Of a stretch of DNA of 64,000 nucleotides, positions 34,852 to 44,555 are shown in pieces. The position numbers and the translations under genes are program-made. The DNA is from Pelomyxa schiedti (lineage: Eukaryota > Evosea > Pelobiontida > Pelomyxidae). The stretch lies in contig JAHLWZ010000173.1 of NCBI GenBank assembly GCA_020536535.1, positions 1,212 to 65,211 on the forward strand, given 5' to 3'. Positions within the stretch are counted from its first letter, which is position 1. Every line of letters begins with the position of its first letter. Under the pieces are notes generated by a model. The model was not told the origin of the DNA, ran no database searches, and was given only the letters and a program-made list of their open reading frames with translations.

Positions 34852-37119
34852 CTAAGGGGCGTTGTTTGGGGTGGGGATTGCTTGCTGTTGTCTGTTTATG
34901 TGTATTTGACACAGTTCTATCTTCGCTGTTTCAGTGTCCTTGTCAGAATAACCAAGTAGTCTGGTGAAGTACGACTCCGCGTCGTCTAGATTGCCATGTG
35001 CCTTGGCCCATGTGCCCAAAAACATCAGGTCCTCGGCAACCTCTGGACCTCCGACCTGAACCCAGTGTGAGTATGTATCCATAGTAGTCCTTGGGAGCCA
35101 AAAAAAGCAAACCTTCTCCGCATCTCTGCGTGCAAGGTCCGCTCTATAATACTCAAATGCCTGAGCTGCATCCCCTTTTTTGTTGTGCAGGCCAGCCAGC
35201 CTGTGCAAAGTTGATGAAACGCCGGTTGGTGCTTCGAGTGTGTTGGCGCGAGTAAAGCACTCTATTGCAGAATCCGTGTTCCCAAGAGTGCTGTAAATGT
35301 CACCCAATGCTGCCCACATCCTCTCATCGTTCGGGCGTAGAGATACAGCCTATTAAGGGTGAGAATTACTAATGTATCCCGGTTAGACAACCTTTCGGAA
35401 GTACCACATCGCGTACAGTGGTTGTTTCAGAACTTGGTAGGTAGTTCCTAAGCCATTCCACGCCTTGAAGTCCCGCTTATTTATTTCAACCTATACCCAT
35501 TTTATTGGTACTGCTTTCTGCAGAAAACGAGAAACGATACTGCTTTCCAGAAGGAAGATACTGCAGTTTGAACATCCCGGAGCAACAAGTATTCAAGCCC
35601 CATCAAAGTGTATGCTTTTTGGAACGTTGATTTGGTTGTTTGTAATGGGAGAATGACAGACACCATCAGACTTTCGGGGGTCAAACATAGCAGCACGTTG
35701 GAAGTAGGTCACTGCTCTCCTACTGTAGTCCTCAGCAAGTTGAGAGTTCGATGCCACAATTTGTCTACCACTGAGGCTGAAATAATTTCCAACAACAATG
35801 CAGGTTTCCGACCTCTGTTTATCAGTCTCAGAGGTAGATCGGGCAAGAAGAGCAAGATGAGCCATGTCATGCTAAGAAAAGTCAGCAAGGAAACAATCAT
35901 ACAATGTGAACATTAAGATAGAAAATGTGACTGTAGTCATCGACATGGTCAAGGCAAAATGGATCATCATGATAAAGTTGCTGAAAGGCTGACATAGCCT
36001 TGTCATATTCTTCGAAAGCGTTACACAGTGGTTGATGTCTCATTTCCCCATACCTCTTAATTGGAAATATGCTGATGCAATCTTTGCTCTGAAAAAGCTA
36101 TTGCCAGGGAATTGTTGCAACAAGCTGGAAAATGCTTCTAGTGCAGATGCATGTTGTTGGAGAATAAATAAGCTGTATGCGTAAAATACATTCCGCATGA
36201 CATGTGGTGCTATATTCGTTGCCACAAGTTGTGACACCTATTTCCTTTTAATTGAATGGAGGCTCTTTGCTTTACCTCTGATTCATCAGCACACAATTCA
36301 GCAAGATCGATCCATGCTGAGATATTCCATGGGAAGTTATTGACTGACCTCACTAGACTCTGGTCACTTATAAAAATCTTGTATTTGTAAAAAAAAAAAA
36401 AAAAGGAACCCACTTCCTTTGCTTCAGGAATAAACTGTAACTCTCTTGTGACAATTCCCAGGATCCAGTCACAGAAGGCATTAGGTTTGAGGCCTCTACC
36501 AGCCCCAGTGGTAATTTTCTCCCGTATCACGAGAAGTGATGCATTGCGATGTGAAGAAGGCCTCATACTGTCGAGACCTGGTCCCCCTGGTCCTTCTATT
36601 CCTAGTTAGAGGAAGTTGTTTTGAAGTAGGAACAACTGTCAGAAGAATCCTCACTGTACCGTTTCTCAATGGCCTTCAGATTAATTAGACAGGAAAACTG
36701 TAAAAGAAAACCAAAAATCGCACCAAGAAATCAGAATAGACGTGAAGAAAAAGTTCGTCGGCATTCGTGGGATCGGACAAAACCCAAGAAGCACGAGCAA
36801 ACTCCCCAACATCAAAAAGTGACTTGGCTCGCGTGTATCTTGCACTAAACCCATAATTCGCAACCCCGCCAGGCGTAGTCGTCGAGGTACTTTTTCCTTC
36901 TTCGCCAACACCACCGCAACAGCACATCAACCCAGTGAGCCTGTGCTCTATCTTCAAAACAAAAGAAAAAAAAGGTCAAAACACAGAAACGAAAACGGGT
37001 CATGGGACACTAATTACCAGGAACACGACTTCGGCAGCCCACGATCTGACAGCTGTCTCACCGCGACCGCGATTTCCTCCATCACAATAAGTCACTAAAA
37101 ATTGGAGATTCTCGTCTTC
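34852..37119 (-). CDS. CDC23: APC8/CDC23, anaphase-promoting complex TPR subunit
   Basis: TPR scaffold subunit of the APC/C ubiquitin ligase. Exons on the minus strand give RYTRAKSLFDVGEFARASWV, DPTNADELFLHVYSDF, LVRSVNNFPWNISAWIDLAE, FYAYSLFILQQHASALEAFS, a TCIVVGNYFSLSG block (the human CVIGNYYSLR equivalent), MGLEYLLLRDVQTAVSSFWK, RMWAALGDIYSTLGNTDSAI and CFTRANTLE. The protein ends with a basic/polar tail at the stop 34852-34854. Order and motifs match human CDC23, with roughly normal length. The N-terminus is problematic: ATG 37082 opens a frame resembling the family start (QLSDRGLPKS), while the frame continuous with exon 2 (SWAAEVVFL) is shifted by one base, so the true start is unresolved. 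The end coordinate marks the limit of the open in-frame exon. Confidence 0.85.
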
Positions 37120-37153
37120 CTAGAATATGCTTTTTTGTTTTGATCGGAGTCGT

Positions 37154-39343
37154 TCAGTGGCCTAGCTTTGCCCAGAGGGAAGAGCGAGTGAGAATGAACT
37201 TGCGGAACCATAATAGGGTTTCGCGAGTTGGTGCCGAGGACGGCGGCAAGTCGTGGAAGATCTCTGCCAGTACTTCCTGTGACAGGCCACGGTTCCTCAT
37301 TGCATATTCCAGGTGAACCGGCGTTGTCAATAGGCCGCCTATTAGGTTCCCGGTTGTGAGAAGGTTCTCACCTGTTACCTCTGGGAACACCTTCAGCAGC
37401 ATCTTCCACATTGGAAACGAGATGTCTCCAGTCTTGCTGACCTGTTTTGTTTTGTTTTGTTTGTGTGGTAAATGGGGGTCTGGGAGTGGGTAGAAAACCT
37501 CAGCCAAATTGACATGAAAGTGGTGAATGAACCACTCGGCGCATCTCGTTTTTCCAGATTCCATAAGCTTAGAAAGTATCACACCCTTATTGACAAGCTG
37601 CTCAGTAATATGAAACTCATGAATCAGCCGCTTGAGGACTTTGCTGCAACAGAAGTCTTGTTCGCAGATGTGAATGCGAAAGGAGACCTCCCCAGGAGTT
37701 AGACCCCCATGCGAAACAATCTGGGTAAGAAGGGGGCTCCAGCCACCTTGATCATCAAGTGCGGTCGCCAGTGCTTTCAACCACTGCCTCTTGATTTGCT
37801 CGCTTTGTGCTGGGAAAGCGAAGAGGTTCAACAAGAAAGCCAAGACAGAGTAGGTTGATGCACAAAGCGCCTTCGCAACAGTGACCTCCTTGATGATGCT
37901 CACGGGGATGTGCCGGAAGAACCACTTGATTCCTCTTACATCGCCGTAGTTGTAGTAGCCGCGGCACAGCGTTAGCAGAGCGGAATTTGCCTGTTCCGTG
38001 TCAGCTCCAACATTCTTTTCCATCACACTAAAGGTAGATTCTAACCAGTTAGCAACTGTGATGTTACAACGCGTCAGTGCCTTTATAAGGGCTTCCTTCC
38101 TGTGGGCTGGCGTAAGATTTACTACCCTTGAAAGCACCTTCACGCAGTTCAAGTCATCTTTGAAGTTCCCGCAGGCTTCAACAAATGTGTCAGGTTTGAT
38201 TGATATAGGGAAATGCTCAACAACCCACTCAACAGATTCCAGGCCCTCAACCTCTCTCCACCACCACCTGATACTTCCCGTCAGTTGTACACCTTGAGTA
38301 TCCAACAGCCACTTTAGTGATTCCACGCTCGAAGTGTTGTCAGTAACTGTTTGCAGCGCCGGCTGATCAAAGTGGAAGTAGGATTTGAGCCACTGGAACG
38401 CCTCGATTCTTTCCCTCAGAGTCAGGCCGCGGTTGCTCAACACGCCCCAAGCAAACACCATCGGCGAGGAGGTCTCAGAGGAAGCTCCCCACTTCCACCC
38501 CTCTGGGAACAGCCCGACCAGCCACTTGATCATCTCCAGGTTGCCGCCAAACGAGAAGCCGCAGGGGTAGTCGAAGCCCAGGGTGTTGAAGGCCCAGCCG
38601 ACGCCGAAGGAGCCCCACATCCACTGGGCCACGTCCAGCCGGCCCGCCGCGACCGCGGCCGCGAAGGGCGCCGCGAGGTCCCAGTTGTCGCGCAGGCGGA
38701 AGCGCGAGGCGACCCACTTGGCGGTCTCGAGGTGGCCGGCGCGGCACGCCTCGGAGAGCAGCGTGTCGTCGTGGTCGCGGTACTGCCCGACGTCGACCGC
38801 GCGGACCTCGTCCCGCAGGTCGTTCTCGCCCGCGGGCCACGCCAGCCCCGCGGCCCGCGCCCAGGACGGCTCGCCCGGGCCGCCGTCGACGAGCTGCTGG
38901 GCCATGGCCAGGTGGCCGCCGCCGCAGAGGCCCCAGAGGACGCTGAGGCACTCGCGGGTGCCCCCGCTGCCGTCGTGGGAGCGGTGGCGCAGGATCCAGC
39001 GGACGCACGAGGCGCTGCCGGCCAGCGCGGCGCAGCGGAGGTCGAAGTGGTGCGAGTGCACCTCCTCGTAGGCGGCCCTTGGGCGCGGCACCACGTGGGG
39101 CGCGGCGGCCACGCCGCGGCACACCAGCGCCACGAGGGGGAACAGCGCCTCGGCCACGCCGAACGCCCACACGACGCCGGCGCGGTCCAGGAGCTCGGTG
39201 CTGCTGGTGAGCACCGGCTCGACGGCGTACTCCCACGCGACGCGCGATAGGGAGAGAATGGCGGCGGTCTGCCGTTGCCTGCACAAATTTGAGCCTGTTG
39301 CAGCGCTCGCCGCCCTGTCGGCGTTCTGTGCCTCCTGATGCAT
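37154..39343 (-). CDS. Intronless ankyrin-like repeat protein
   Basis: A 729-residue protein from the ATG at 39343 (the longer TTG-initiated frame is not used). After a short N-terminus it is built of degenerate ankyrin-like helical pairs of about 30-35 residues with a WL/WV signature: CVRWILRHRSHDG, HLETAKWVASRFRL, RLDVAQWMWGSFGV, NLEMIKWLVGLFPEGW, SLKWLLDTQGVQ and CAEWFIHHFHVNL. This type occurs in large paralogous families in some amoebae and giant viruses. Here the GC-rich 5' half and lack of viral neighbours argue for a cellular gene. No F-box or catalytic domain is seen; a protein-interaction scaffold is the most that can be inferred. GC content falls sharply from the first about 850 bases to the rest within one exon. 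Confidence 0.75.
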   Translation of the reverse strand: MHQEAQNADRAASAATGSNLCRQRQTAAILSLSRVAWEYAVEPVLTSSTELLDRAGVVWAFGVAEALFPLVALVCRGVAAAPHVVPRPRAAYEEVHSHHFDLRCAALAGSASCVRWILRHRSHDGSGGTRECLSVLWGLCGGGHLAMAQQLVDGGPGEPSWARAAGLAWPAGENDLRDEVRAVDVGQYRDHDDTLLSEACRAGHLETAKWVASRFRLRDNWDLAAPFAAAVAAGRLDVAQWMWGSFGVGWAFNTLGFDYPCGFSFGGNLEMIKWLVGLFPEGWKWGASSETSSPMVFAWGVLSNRGLTLRERIEAFQWLKSYFHFDQPALQTVTDNTSSVESLKWLLDTQGVQLTGSIRWWWREVEGLESVEWVVEHFPISIKPDTFVEACGNFKDDLNCVKVLSRVVNLTPAHRKEALIKALTRCNITVANWLESTFSVMEKNVGADTEQANSALLTLCRGYYNYGDVRGIKWFFRHIPVSIIKEVTVAKALCASTYSVLAFLLNLFAFPAQSEQIKRQWLKALATALDDQGGWSPLLTQIVSHGGLTPGEVSFRIHICEQDFCCSKVLKRLIHEFHITEQLVNKGVILSKLMESGKTRCAEWFIHHFHVNLAEVFYPLPDPHLPHKQNKTKQVSKTGDISFPMWKMLLKVFPEVTGENLLTTGNLIGGLLTTPVHLEYAMRNRGLSQEVLAEIFHDLPPSSAPTRETLLWFRKFILTRSSLWAKLGH

Positions 39344-39449
39344 CACTTTCTTGTAACGACTTCTCTTGGGGAAAAAAAAAAAGTGCTTCAATCTAATCAA
39401 TGTTGTGGGGTGTTGTTCACCCCCAGACCAAGCTTAGGCAACCCCACAT

Positions 39450-40102
39450 TTATTGCTTCCGCTCCAGCTCCCGCACCCAAACGATCATCTCATTGTGGGG
39501 AGGTTCCACTACAACATACGACGTGCCATCAGACCTACGCCAATCGTCAACAGCCATGCTGGCCGCAGGCCTGAACCCCAGCCTCCCCCCGCAAGTCTTG
39601 GCAGTGAACCCGCTCACAGTCAGCACGACGGCGTGCGAGAATCCCATTTTCCCGGCCGCGTCCAGGCTGGCCACCGTCATTGCGTGATACAGCCCCCTCG
39701 ATGCATATTCCCTGTCGACCCCAGCACAGAGCAAATCCACAACCACCCCGCGCTCCTCCAAATTCGTCACCCCGAGGTGCCGAATCCCCTTGGCCTCCAG
39801 AGCCTCGCACATGGGAGCGAATTCAGCCCAGTCACCCATTGGGACCGGACTCACCCACGGCCTCGTGTGGATAGCGGCCATGTCGATGGTGATCCGGGCA
39901 CCCACGAGCCTGTTGCCGTCCAGTGCCACCGTCGACAGGGCCTGGCACGTGGGGTCCTGGAGCTCCCACTCGACCTGCTGGGCCAGATGTGCCGCAGCGT
40001 TGGGGATTCTGTGGCGTTGTGGTCTCCGAAAGCCTGCTGAATGAGTTGGGCTACTTGGTGGTGGTCCACTGTTGTATCCCTGATGGGGAGAACACGCAGC
40101 AT
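39450..40102 (-). CDS. GNAT-family N-acetyltransferase, apparent frameshift
   Basis: Acetyl-CoA-dependent N-acetyltransferase fold. From the ATG at 40102 the sequence reads MLRVLPIRDTTVDHHQVAQL and AFGDHNATE (beta1-alpha1). A +1 frame then continues NAAAHLAQQVEWELQDP, LDGNRLVGARITIDMA, LEAKGIRHLGV, DREYASRGLYHAMTVASL (degenerate acetyl-CoA loop), FSHAVVLTVSGFTAKTCGGR and LGFRPAASMAV. It stops at 39450-39452. The two frames meet at a run of four C, near 40000 (minus strand TCCCCA). One extra C would join them, so a homopolymer undercall is likelier than a pseudogene. About 215 residues would be normal for a stand-alone GNAT. Substrate unknown; no introns are evident. Confidence 0.7.
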
Positions 40103-40359
40103 TTGTGTGTAGTTTTGGTGTTTGTTGGCAAGACTCCCGGTTTGGGATTCATGATGGTGCTCATGGGGCGTCTGAGAAAATGACAACATTGAAATTGGAA
40201 ATGACTTGAAAACCAAGGTACAATCTCGGAACTACGGCCGGCTACTCCATCAATTCATCACACCACCCTTGAAGGAGCGATTATCCCTTTGCAACACCAT
40301 TTTAAAGAAATTGAACCAAAACTCTTTTTTTTTATTATTCTATTTTTATCCAGGGATGT

Positions 40360-41635
40360 TCAAGCCAGTTCGCCACAATCCTTTTATTATTGTTGGGATG
40401 GTTCAATGAATGACGGTATAGTACCTTGATTACAACAGTCTTTGATGGTTTGCCATCAGGAGTACCCACAGCTTCCATCTTACTAACAACTTCTATTCCC
40501 TCCAAAACTTTTCCAAAAACAACCTAAATTTGTTATATAAAGTGTGGAGAAAATAGCATCTCTCATACATGGCGTCCATCAAGGTGAGGGGTAGCCACTG
40601 TGGTAATGAAAAACTGGCTTCCTTGAATGGCGTTGATTGGGGTGACAAATATATTTCTACTTACACACCATTGGTATTTGGGCCGCTATTTGCCATAGAT
40701 AGCATTCCTGGTTCTGCATGCTTGATTCCAAATTTCTCGTCGTCAAATTTGGCGCCGTAGATGGACTCACCCCCTGAAGAAAGATTATTAAAAGAAGTGG
40801 CGAAGGTGTACACAGAACCTGTGCCATCGCCAGCTGTAAAATCTCCTCCCTGGCACATAAACTTCGGGATTATCCTGTGGAATGAGCAATCCTATTTAAA
40901 GTTATTTTAACTTGAATTCCTGATGGGTTATGTTGTCATCTGCCCTTACCTTGTAGTGAAGGGGTTTCCCAGAGTTACCTACTCCGTGATCACCTTTGCA
41001 CAATGCCCTGAAGTTCTCTGTTGTCTAGGAAAGTGAGCGCACTGGCAAATAAGGAGCCCACTAACCTTTGGTACATGTCTTCCAAAGAGGCCAATGACAA
41101 TTCTCTCCGGTGCCTCGTCTCCAATGGAAATGTCCATGAAACACCGCGATGTAATTGTTGTATCGGCTGGAAGGTTTTCCTTGGAAAGGGCATATTCCCA
41201 GGTTTTGTAGGTAGTTTTTTTTGGAAGAACGACTAGAAGAATAATACTAGTTGGCCATAATAGGTTTGAAAGAGAGAGCACACCTTCAACGCAACGCTTT
41301 CCTTTGTCAGTCGAGATTTCCCAAAATACATCGTCAATTACAACCGGATTTGTTATAGTGTCTTGTACTATGGGTGTTTGTCCCTTTATCCCAACCACTA
41401 CAAGAAATCAGAAAAATAAAAATTATAGGGAAAAAAAGGGGGAAGGGAAATAAAAAAAAAACCCAAGGTTACAAATGAAGGGGTATAACTAGTGAAATAA
41501 AGGGAAACAAGAACCTAATTTTCCTCCAGAGCAAATGAAATGAATGTCACGCGATTTTGCGGCATCAGGAATGGGAATGAAAATTCGAACTTCATCATTG
41601 TCTTGCTCCCAACGGTACGCGCTTGTCTCACCCAT
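40360..41635 (-). CDS. CS domain-cyclophilin fusion
   Basis: Peptidyl-prolyl isomerase of the cyclophilin type with an N-terminal CS (p23/NudC-like) co-chaperone domain. The start is the ATG at 41635. CS part: [43 protein letters not shown] and [11 protein letters not shown]. Cyclophilin part: [50 protein letters not shown] (catalytic Arg), [34 protein letters not shown] and the end VVIKDCGELA, with TGA at 40360-40362. The Trp that contacts cyclosporin in CypA (WLDGKHVVFG) is His here. At least five GT-AG introns are needed; each junction restores the frame. The combination suggests an Hsp90/NudC-linked folding role, which is inference. Confidence 0.85.
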
Positions 41636-41787
41636 CTCGCAACAACAAAAAAAAAGGGCCTTCTCGCTTTGGGTTTTTTTTTTTTTTTTTTGGGAATATT
41701 CGTTTTTGATCGTGGGTGTCGCTTTAAAGGGCGTTTTTGTAGATCTTCCCACGGAAATTCCGCAAATTTTTGATGACATTTAGAGGA

Positions 41788-42304
41788 CTAGCCATAGAGG
41801 AGGCGGAAGAGGTCGTTGAGGATAAAATAGGATCCAGTACTAGTGGGAGCGAGAGTGAAGACCTGACTGAATTTGAGGGGGTTGTCTTGGTCGACCTGCA
41901 AGATTGCATGGGATTAGAATCTATTAGAGGGGATGAGATTGGGAGTCTACCGAGAGGTGGCCAGCAACACAGACCAAAATGACACCTGTGGGGACTGGTT
42001 GCACGTCCGTGGAGGCTACGGCGTGTTGCACGTTGGAGGAAAATCCCATAAGTTTGTTGTGGATCGCATCGACACCTTGGAACCGTTGCCCCTCCCACGT
42101 GAGCATCGACTGCGGTTGCTGTACAGCACCCAACAACGCAATCAATAAGTTCGGTGCATGAAAAGGGGCGGAAAAAAAAAGCCACTCAGAGAATCAATCA
42201 GTACGCACGTATAGGGCTCTTAGATTGACTCGGTTGCCATCAAATGTATTGTAATAATGCTGCACGAATGCCTTCCCGACACCCTCGACATCAACTGTAG
42301 CCAT
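41788..42304 (-). CDS. NTF2: Nuclear transport factor 2
   Basis: Small homodimeric import factor that returns Ran-GDP to the nucleus. Three exons: 42304-42209, 42118-41951 and 41895-41788, all junctions GT-AG and in phase 0. The product reads MATVDVEGVGKAFVQHYYNT, FDGNRVNLRALY, QPQSMLTWEGQRFQGVDAIH, VLVCVAGHLSV, NPLKFSQVFTLAPTS and YFILNDLFRLLYG, stop at 41788-41790. The length of about 123 residues and the motifs SMLTWEG.QF.G and FSQVF.L match the family throughout. The divergent neighbour starts close by, so the short upstream spacer is probably a shared promoter. Confidence 0.95.
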
Positions 42305-42419
42305 TTGTCTACCACCACCAATTATTAATAAAAAGGAAGAAAGAAAAAATTGACATCACGAATTCCCTGCCTGATTGGCAGGAACTACCCATGCCGAGGA
42401 ACTTCCCATTTCCGTATTA

Positions 42420-44312
42420 ACTCAAGATCTTCTTTGTTGGTGGCAGAGTTTGTGGGTCAGAAATCTCCTCGCCATGAAGCCTGTCGGCCTGGCCACTGTA
42501 ACCAGATTCTGCGAGTCATCGACCGATGTGGTGGCCGTTCGTTGTATTCGGTAAGGGATGATGCGCGAGGTTTTTGTTTCCACCGACCATATCACATGAC
42601 AGGGGCAGTGTGCGTTGGACTGCTTGCAGTCGCACAGACTGCGGAAGTTCAACGGCTCGTGCAAATGGCAGAGCCCGTGCCCACAGGCGAAAAGGCGGAA
42701 TTGGCTGATGAGGTCCTCCGAAATGAGCAATATTTACGGAAATACTTCAACCAGGAGGTTGTACTGGATGCCTCAATTTCGACCTGACTTTATGCTAATC
42801 GCTCTTTACGAGCAGGACTTGGAACTATTGACCAAGTTTCATGCAAAGAAATTGGCTTCTGCTACAACTACTGTGTTACGCCAAGGCAGATTGACAATTT
42901 TGGGTATGAAGCCAGTACTAGTACTGTAGCGTAGCTTACAATGTTCAAGTTAACAACGAGGACGTGGATGGAGACCAGGGCAGACAGAGAGAAGGTATAT
43001 TGCTTGACATAGGAGCTTCAGCAGAACACCACGTCGCATTTCAGTCAATCTTGCATGACCACAACTCCGAGCTTGCTGCTGTACGGGAGATCCTTGGAGA
43101 AATGCCTTACGAGTTGCTCGAGTTCAGATCCTATTTGTTACTCATGTCGCAATTATTAGAACGAAGAATCTCCATTTACATGGACTGGATAATATCGTCA
43201 TACGGGGATTTTCTCAACTTCTTCTTGCGTACCTGAGGTATGAGATAACTTACACTTTTTCCTAGCCCCATTTGTAACTACTGTAGTGGTCCCACAAACT
43301 TTTTGGACCCATGGGGAGATCAGGTACCTGGGACTTTAGAGAGATGGTTGTTTCTAACAAGTCAATTTCTAGAAAGAAGATATTGTGGAGCTACTGAAGA
43401 CCTCAGCCTATGTCTCAAACTACTGGTCAAAGCTTGTTACTTCCAAACATGTTTGTACCTATTTTAGAATGCTAGGTTTTATTTATTACATGCCTCAGGA
43501 AGTATGGGCCGATTTTGATGAGCTTGTATATGGTCTTCTAGATTTACAGTTTGACCGTATTTCCACGTTGCCTCCTACATAGAGTTAACAGTGCACAGTT
43601 AAGAAGGAGCTTAAGGATATTGGGGGTTACTCCGACTCCGAACAGTGGTTCAAATTAATGAAAGTTTGTATTGTTACGCCTTATCACCTCTAACGTTATG
43701 AATAGAAGCTTCTTTATCTCATGATAGACGAGATCAAAGTAACCGAGACGGTTGATCTTGTCTCAGTTCAAGTAACCGGTTGCATTATCCATAATTTTTG
43801 AACTTAATGGATGCAGGAATGGATTGAAAGCCTGGCTATCGACAACCCATCACTTGCCCTGAATTTGTGGGTAAAAGCATTTGACTATTTTGACATAACC
43901 TTCTATCAAACTCTCTTATCCACTACAATTGTTGAGGTACATTTCCCTCATTACAATATGTCCGTGTGCAAGAGTGTTGTTGTGTAGAGAAGCAAACACA
44001 TAAGAAAGCCAGATTTTGCGCAAAATAGAGCCGGAGCCCTTGATCGCCGTTCTTGGGCCAGTACAAGGTTCTTACATCTGCCAGACCTTATCCAATCGAT
44101 ACCCTGATACTTTGTATGGATTAATTCGGCCTCCATGTAAATTCACTCTATACAGCACCCACAACTGGGAAGTTGTGCTTCTTGAAATTTTTGAGTGTGA
44201 CGTTCTTGGAATGCAGGCGTCATGCAAAGTACGTTTACACCCACAATCAAAGCAAGGTCTAACAACAATCTACCAGGATCACGAACCCATTAGACTCCAG
44301 TGGGAAGTTTAG
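42420..44312 (+). CDS. Unknown mostly helical multi-exon protein
   Basis: Not recognised. The start is unresolved: no ATG opens the first good exon (about 42420-42549). Exons give GLLAVAQTAEVQRLVQMAEP, ADEVLRNEQYLRKYFNQ, DLELLTKFHAKKLASATTTV, HVAFQSILHDHNSELAAVRE, ILGEMPYELLE, YVSNYWSKLVTSKHVCTYFR, VWADFDELVYGLLDLQFDRI, EQWFKLMK and EWIESLAIDNPSLALNLWVK. The C-terminal part looks beta-rich (CKFTLYSTHNWEVVLLEIFE, KQGLTTIYQDHEPIRLQWEV), stop at 44310-44312. The layout (helical N-terminus, LW/YW...F motif, beta C-terminus ending in QW) parallels the MLKL-like gene at 21674-23536, so the two may be distant relatives. Exon joins are inferred from GT-AG and frame only. Confidence 0.45.
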
Positions 44313-44555
44313 AGTCCGTTTGCACCAGCAAGAGCTGTGCCTGACAGGTGTCTGTTCACCATAAACAAGATGTGTGTTTGAAACATTCAAATCAGAACCA
44401 AACGTAGGATTATTCCTCTATGTGCACGTGTTGGTGTATCGTTTTCCTGGAGCTGAAACCAATGCAGAGATCTCTCCACCTCTTCGCGTGATCAAACGAA
44501 ACAGCAAGAAGGAAAAAAAAAAAACCAGTAACAAGCAGGAAGAAGAAAAAGAAAA

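Noticed and set aside
38351-39284. Long ORFs overlapping the ankyrin-like gene on both strands
   Set aside because: GC-rich shadow frames with repetitive Arg/Gly/Pro composition and no motif.
37154-39343. Giant-virus insertion, because WL-type ankyrin repeats are common in giant viruses
   Set aside because: No capsid, polymerase or other viral gene is nearby. Flanking genes are ordinary spliced eukaryotic genes and the 5' GC gradient matches host genes.
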